The translations under genes were made by a program, and so were the position numbers. Positions 60,372-64,000 of a stretch of 64,000 bases of DNA are shown here, one piece after another (position 1 is the first letter of the stretch; each line of letters opens with the position of its first letter). The notes below the pieces were generated by a model. It was given only the letters and a program-made list of their open reading frames with translations. It did not search any database and had not been told where the DNA came from. Source of the stretch: Oribacterium sp. oral taxon 102 (GTDB taxonomy: Bacteria > Bacillota > Clostridia > Lachnospirales > Lachnospiraceae); the NCBI RefSeq assembly GCF_013394775.1, contig NZ_JABXYT010000001.1, positions 758,501-822,500 on the forward strand, given 5' to 3'.

Positions 60372-61007
60372 ATGAAGCTTGCGGGAAAGATCGATCATAC
60401 CATGCTGAAGGCGGACGCGGATGCCGAGACCATCCGGAGATACTGCAGGGAGGCAAGGGAGAACGGCTTCGCGTCAGTATGTGTGAATACCTGCCGGGTG
60501 CCGCTCGCCGCAGCGGAGCTGAAGGGCAGTCCGGTAAAGGTCTGCTGCGTGGTGGGGTTCCCGCTGGGAGCGATGCTGCCCACGGCGAAGGCATTTGAGA
60601 CGGCGGAGGCAGTGCGGCTCGGTGCGGAGGAGGTGGATATGGTTCTCAACATCGGCGCGCTGAAGGACCGGGATGATACGCTTGTCAGGGAGGACATCAG
60701 GGGCGTCGTAGAGGCTGCCGCCGGGAAGACGGTCAAGGTGATCCTCGAAACCTGTCTTCTCAGCAGGGAGGAGATCATAAAGGCCTGCGAGCTTTCCGTG
60801 GAGGCAGGCGCGGATTTTGTAAAGACCTCCACCGGCTTCTCGACAGGCGGGGCGACAGTAGAGGATGTGACGCTGATGAAGCAGATCGTCGGAGACAGAG
60901 CGAGGGTGAAGGCAAGCGGAGGAATCCGGACGCCGGAGCAGGCGGAGGCGCTGCTTCAGGCGGGTGCGGATCGGCTCGGCGCGGGAAACGGACTGGCACT
61001 GCTGTAA
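60372..61007 (+). CDS. deoC: Deoxyribose-phosphate aldolase
   Basis: 211 residues, normal length. Splits 2-deoxyribose-5-phosphate into acetaldehyde and glyceraldehyde-3-phosphate. Catalytic residues seen: Asp89 in EEVDMVLNIGA, Schiff-base Lys151 in FVKTSTGF, and Lys180 in VKASGGIR. ATG 60372 follows AAAGAGAGGAGAG; the frame from 60288 adds a basic non-homologous lead. First gene of the locus 2 operon, followed at 41 bases by the sugar kinase. Confidence 0.96.
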   Translation: MKLAGKIDHTMLKADADAETIRRYCREARENGFASVCVNTCRVPLAAAELKGSPVKVCCVVGFPLGAMLPTAKAFETAEAVRLGAEEVDMVLNIGALKDRDDTLVREDIRGVVEAAAGKTVKVILETCLLSREEIIKACELSVEAGADFVKTSTGFSTGGATVEDVTLMKQIVGDRARVKASGGIRTPEQAEALLQAGADRLGAGNGLALL

Positions 61008-61048
61008 ACAGGAACAGCCATGGCTGTAAGGCATAGGAGGATATCGGT

Positions 61049-61987
61049 ATGGGAAGGGTTGTGGTATTTGGGAGCTTCGTGGTGGACCTGATGAGCAGGA
61101 CGCCGCATCTGCCGGTTCCCGGAGAGACTGTGAAGGGCAGTGTATTTAAAATGGGACCCGGCGGCAAGGGCTTCAATCAGGGCGTCGCGGCGCATAAGGC
61201 AGGTGCAGAGGTCTCTATGGTGACGAAGCTCGGCAAGGACAGCTTCGCGGATGTCGCGCTGGATACCATGCATACGCTCGGCATGGATACGTCGCATATC
61301 TTCCAGACAGAGGAAGCGGAGACAGGCTCCGCGCTTATTATGGTGGAGGAGAAGAGCAGTCAGAATGAAATCGTAGTAGTTCTGGGGGCATGCAGCAGGA
61401 TCACGGACGCAGAGGTGGAGAGCCTGTCTGATCTGCTTTCCGGTGCGGAATATCTTTTGACACAGCTGGAAACCAATGTGTCGGCAGTGGAGAAGCTGGT
61501 GGAAATGGCGAAGGAGCGCGGTGTGAAGGTCATCCTGAATACAGCGCCGGTGCAGCCGATCAGCGATCAGCTGCTTTCCAGAGTGGATCTGATTACGCCG
61601 AATGAGGTAGAGGCAGAGACGCTGAGCGGGATTGCGGTGACGGATGAGGAGAATGCCGGAAGAGCTGCAGACTGGTTTTTTCAAAAGGGCGTAAAGGCAG
61701 TCATGATTACGCTGGGCGGAAGGGGCGTGTATATCGCAACCAGAGAAAAACGCGGGATGCTTCCCGCCTTCCGGGTCGATGCTGTAGACACCACCGGAGC
61801 GGGAGACGCCTTTAATGGAGGGCTCGTCACGGCGCTGGCAGAGGGTAAGGATCTCTGGGAGGCGGCGATTTTTGCCAGTGCACTCGCCGCATTATCCGTA
61901 CAGAGGATAGGAACCACGCCCTCCATGCCGGTACGCGCGGAGATTGACGCTTTTTTACAGGAACACAGGGAGGAACAGCATGATTAA
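61049..61987 (+). CDS. PfkB/ribokinase-family sugar kinase, locus 2
   Basis: 312 residues. PGGKGFNQGVAAHKAG (~38-52) and DTTGAGDAFNGG with Asp253. Strongly similar to the locus 1 kinase over its length. In the order deoC-kinase-mutarotase-transporter it is probably a deoxyribokinase feeding DeoC, although ribose cannot be excluded. AGGAGG precedes the ATG. The last codons overlap rbsD by 8 bases. Confidence 0.9.
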   Translation: MGRVVVFGSFVVDLMSRTPHLPVPGETVKGSVFKMGPGGKGFNQGVAAHKAGAEVSMVTKLGKDSFADVALDTMHTLGMDTSHIFQTEEAETGSALIMVEEKSSQNEIVVVLGACSRITDAEVESLSDLLSGAEYLLTQLETNVSAVEKLVEMAKERGVKVILNTAPVQPISDQLLSRVDLITPNEVEAETLSGIAVTDEENAGRAADWFFQKGVKAVMITLGGRGVYIATREKRGMLPAFRVDAVDTTGAGDAFNGGLVTALAEGKDLWEAAIFASALAALSVQRIGTTPSMPVRAEIDAFLQEHREEQHD

Positions 61988-62378
61988 GAAGGGAATTTTC
62001 CACCCGCAGCTGCTTCGCGTCATGGGCGAGCTTCGGCATCGGGACACGCTGGTGATAGGGGATGCCGGACTTCCGGTTCCCAAGGGCGTGGAGCGGATCG
62101 ATCTGGGCTGGAAGGCGGGAAGCCCCGGTTATCTGGAGGTACTGGAGGAGCTGTTGAAGTATCTTGTGGTAGAGGAGGCGCTGTTTGCAGAGGAGGCGAA
62201 GCGTGTGACGCCGGCATTTCACGAAAAGGCGCTTGCGCTGCTTCCGGAGGGGCTGCCGATCCGCTATGTTCCGCATTCGGAGCTGAAGCGGGAAAGCGGG
62301 CAGGCGAAGGCAATCATTCTGACAGGGGAGTTCACGGGCTATACCAATGTGATCCTGACCTGCGGCTGCGCGTATTGA
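61980..62378 (+). CDS. rbsD: D-ribose pyranase-type mutarotase
   Basis: 132 residues. RbsD features with the same numbering as the E. coli enzyme: His20 (ELRHRDTLVIGDAGLPVP) and Asp28, and C-terminal IILTGEFTGYTNVILTCGC. It converts the pyranose and furanose forms of the imported sugar for the kinase. The ATG lies within the end of the kinase gene, and the stop is 14 bases before the ATPase start. Confidence 0.93.
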   Translation: MIKKGIFHPQLLRVMGELRHRDTLVIGDAGLPVPKGVERIDLGWKAGSPGYLEVLEELLKYLVVEEALFAEEAKRVTPAFHEKALALLPEGLPIRYVPHSELKRESGQAKAIILTGEFTGYTNVILTCGCAY

Positions 62379-62392
62379 CGGGAGAACTGCGA

Positions 62393-63886
62393 ATGGATGA
62401 GTGCGTATTAAGGATAGAGTCGGTGGTGAAAACCTTTCCCGGGGTGACCGCGCTGAAGGATGCGCATCTTCAGATCAACAGAGGAGAGGTACATGCGGTC
62501 TGCGGTGAAAACGGCGCCGGCAAATCGACGCTGATGAAGATCATCGCAGGGGCGCAGCCCTACAGCTCCGGGCACATCTACGTTGATGGGAAGGAGGCGG
62601 TATTCCATTCCACACGGGATGCGGAAAAGCACGGCATTGCCATGATTTATCAGGAATTTAACATGGTTCCGGAGCTGACGGTAGCGGAAAATATGTATCT
62701 GGGGCGTCTGCCTGAGAAGGCGGGAGGAAGGGTAGACTGGGACAGGCTGTACCGGGATGCGGAGGAGACGCTCCGGCGGCTGAAGCTTCGCATTGATGCC
62801 CGGACGAAGGTGAAAAACCTGAGCGTCGCGGAGGCGCAGATGACGGAAATCGCGAAATGCCTGACGATCGGCGCGAAGATCATCATTATGGACGAGCCGA
62901 CAGCGGCGCTGACGGATGAGGAGATCAGGGTGCTGTTTGAGATCATAGGGGATCTGAAGAAAAGAGGCATATCCATCCTCTATATTTCTCACCGTATGGA
63001 TGAGATCTTTCAGATCGCGGACAGGCTGACGGTTTTCCGGGACGGCTGCTATATTGCCACGAAGCGGATCGAAGATACGGACTATGCCGAGGTAGTGTCC
63101 CTCATGGTGGGCAGGAGCGTGGACAGCCTGTATCCGAAGAGGGCGTATCAGCCGGGGGAGATCGTATTCGAGGCGAGAAATATCTGCGGAAGAGGTGTGC
63201 ATGACGTAAGCATCGAGCTGCACAGAGGAGAAATCCTCGGAATCTCCGGCTTGATGGGCTCCGGAACCATAGAGCTGTCCAAGCTCATTTACGGCGCGAT
63301 CCCGATGAAGTCGGGCACGGTGCTGGTGCACGGTAAACGAATCGACAATTCCAGTCCGGACAGGGCGATCGCGGGTGGGATCGGTTTCGTGTCAGACGAC
63401 AGAAAAAATGAAGGGCTGGTGCTGGGGCGGAGCATCCGTGAAAATATCACGCTTTCCTCCCTGAAGAAATTCACGAGAGGCATACAGCTTCGGAATCGGG
63501 AAGAGCAGCAGGCGGTGCAGAAGGAAATCAAAAGGCTGAATATCAAACTCAGCAGCCCCGCACAGCCTGCGGGACGGCTGAGCGGAGGCAATCAGCAGAA
63601 GGTGGTATTCGCCAAGGTATTGGAGGCGGATACCGAGATTCTGATTCTGGATGAGCCGACGCGGGGTGTGGATGTCGGCGCGAAGGCGGAAATCTACAGC
63701 ATCATGGATCAGATGACGAAGGAGGGCAAGAGCATCATCCTGATTTCGACGGATCTTCCGGAGGTGATCGGTATGAGCGACAGAGTCGTCATCATGCGGG
63801 AAGGCGTTCGGGTGCTGGAGCTGGGAAAGGAAGAGCTGAGCCAGGAGAAGATATTGGCGTATGAATCGGGAGGGGTCGAGGAATGA
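62393..63886 (+). CDS. rbsA: Sugar ABC transporter ATPase, double domain (RbsA-like), locus 2
   Basis: 497 residues. Domain 1 Walker A GENGAGKSTLMKIIAG, signature region LSVAEAQMTEIAKCL, Walker B IIIMDEPTAAL; domain 2 GLMGSGTIE, LSGGNQQKVVFAK, ILILDEPTRGVDVGAK. More canonical than the locus 1 ATPase. ATG 62393 follows GGGAGAA; an upstream TTG at 62375 overlaps the rbsD stop. Powers pentose/deoxypentose import. Confidence 0.94.
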   Translation: MDECVLRIESVVKTFPGVTALKDAHLQINRGEVHAVCGENGAGKSTLMKIIAGAQPYSSGHIYVDGKEAVFHSTRDAEKHGIAMIYQEFNMVPELTVAENMYLGRLPEKAGGRVDWDRLYRDAEETLRRLKLRIDARTKVKNLSVAEAQMTEIAKCLTIGAKIIIMDEPTAALTDEEIRVLFEIIGDLKKRGISILYISHRMDEIFQIADRLTVFRDGCYIATKRIEDTDYAEVVSLMVGRSVDSLYPKRAYQPGEIVFEARNICGRGVHDVSIELHRGEILGISGLMGSGTIELSKLIYGAIPMKSGTVLVHGKRIDNSSPDRAIAGGIGFVSDDRKNEGLVLGRSIRENITLSSLKKFTRGIQLRNREEQQAVQKEIKRLNIKLSSPAQPAGRLSGGNQQKVVFAKVLEADTEILILDEPTRGVDVGAKAEIYSIMDQMTKEGKSIILISTDLPEVIGMSDRVVIMREGVRVLELGKEELSQEKILAYESGGVEE

Positions 63887-64000
63887 ATAAGGGAAATAAG
63901 AGAGTGCTGATAACGCAGATCAATATCTATCGATCGGTATTGATTCTGCTGTTCATCTGTATCGTTGCGACCATCCTGTCGGAAAACTTCCTGAGCGTCA
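63883..64000 (+). CDS. ABC transporter permease (RbsC-like), 3' end outside window
   Basis: 39 codons are present: a polar lead MNKGNKRVLITQINIY followed by the first membrane segment RSVLILLFICIVATILSENFLSV. The ATG overlaps the ATPase stop (ATGA). Position and sequence fit the RbsC family; the binding protein of this locus presumably lies further right. Confidence 0.8.
   Translation, partial: MNKGNKRVLITQINIYRSVLILLFICIVATILSENFLSV

Noticed and set aside
1..64000. tRNA, rRNA, CRISPR arrays and prophage
   Set aside because: Looked for cloverleaf ends, regularly spaced repeats and phage structural genes; none was recognised. Absence by eye is not proof.

Overview
The window looks like a chromosomal segment of a moderately high G+C Clostridia/Lachnospiraceae-type Firmicute. 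The indications are Gram-positive ribosome binding sites (AGGAGG), a long type-2 IleS, a type III glutamine synthetase, choline-binding wall repeats, lipoprotein ABC binding proteins, a FeoA-FeoA-FeoB operon with a Cys-rich FeoB partner, and YesM/YesN-type two-component genes. The genus cannot be fixed from the sequence alone. Almost all genes are on the + strand; the exceptions are a two-component pair (21.9-25.0 kb), a DtxR-type regulator (37.1-37.5 kb) and a transposase remnant (51.1-51.8 kb).

Layout. 0-8.1 kb: end of a LysR regulator, a membrane-anchored PTS EIIB-like protein without its cysteine, a MATE exporter, ileS and glgP. 8.2-18.1 kb: glnN; a HTH/phosphocholine cytidylyltransferase/choline kinase fusion followed by a choline-binding-repeat surface protein; a cytosolic ParB-like/BMP fusion overlapping a metallophosphoesterase; ung; uppP. 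18.2-31.8 kb: a wall amidase, then a uronic-acid glycan utilisation region (discoidin-like protein, heparinase II/III-like lyase, histidine kinase and AraC-type response regulator, sugar ABC importer, GH88 unsaturated glucuronyl hydrolase, DUF2264/GH154 protein). 31.9-42.1 kb: purC, an LtrA-like membrane protein, a metal module (SmtB-like ArsR, DUF6110 protein, unusual P-type ATPase, DtxR-like regulator), a DUF362 ferredoxin and the feo operon. 42.2-48.3 kb: potABCD, a lactonase and aroC.

48.4-51.8 kb looks like a decaying stretch: a CAP-domain gene and a clostripain-type peptidase gene each carry an in-frame TAG with coding sequence resuming in the same frame, followed by an IS1634-like transposase remnant. 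From 51.8 kb to the end there are two tandem, paralogous pentose or deoxypentose uptake and catabolism loci. Locus 1 (52.0-58.7 kb, more AT-rich) is RbsK-type kinase, FucU, binding protein, ABC ATPase, permease, LacI regulator and a broken deoC. Locus 2 (58.9 kb to the right edge) is LacI regulator, intact deoC, RbsK-type kinase, RbsD, ABC ATPase and the start of a permease. DeoC beside an RbsK-type kinase and a mutarotase suggests 2-deoxyribose rather than ribose as substrate (inference). Each locus has its own repeated palindromic operator: TTTCATWAAATGAAA twice before locus 1, and ATGTAACCGGTTACAT before both the second lacI and the second deoC.

All calls come from reading the sequence and recalling family motifs; no database search was run. 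Starts were moved inward from the longest open frame wherever a good ribosome binding site and family alignment supported it.
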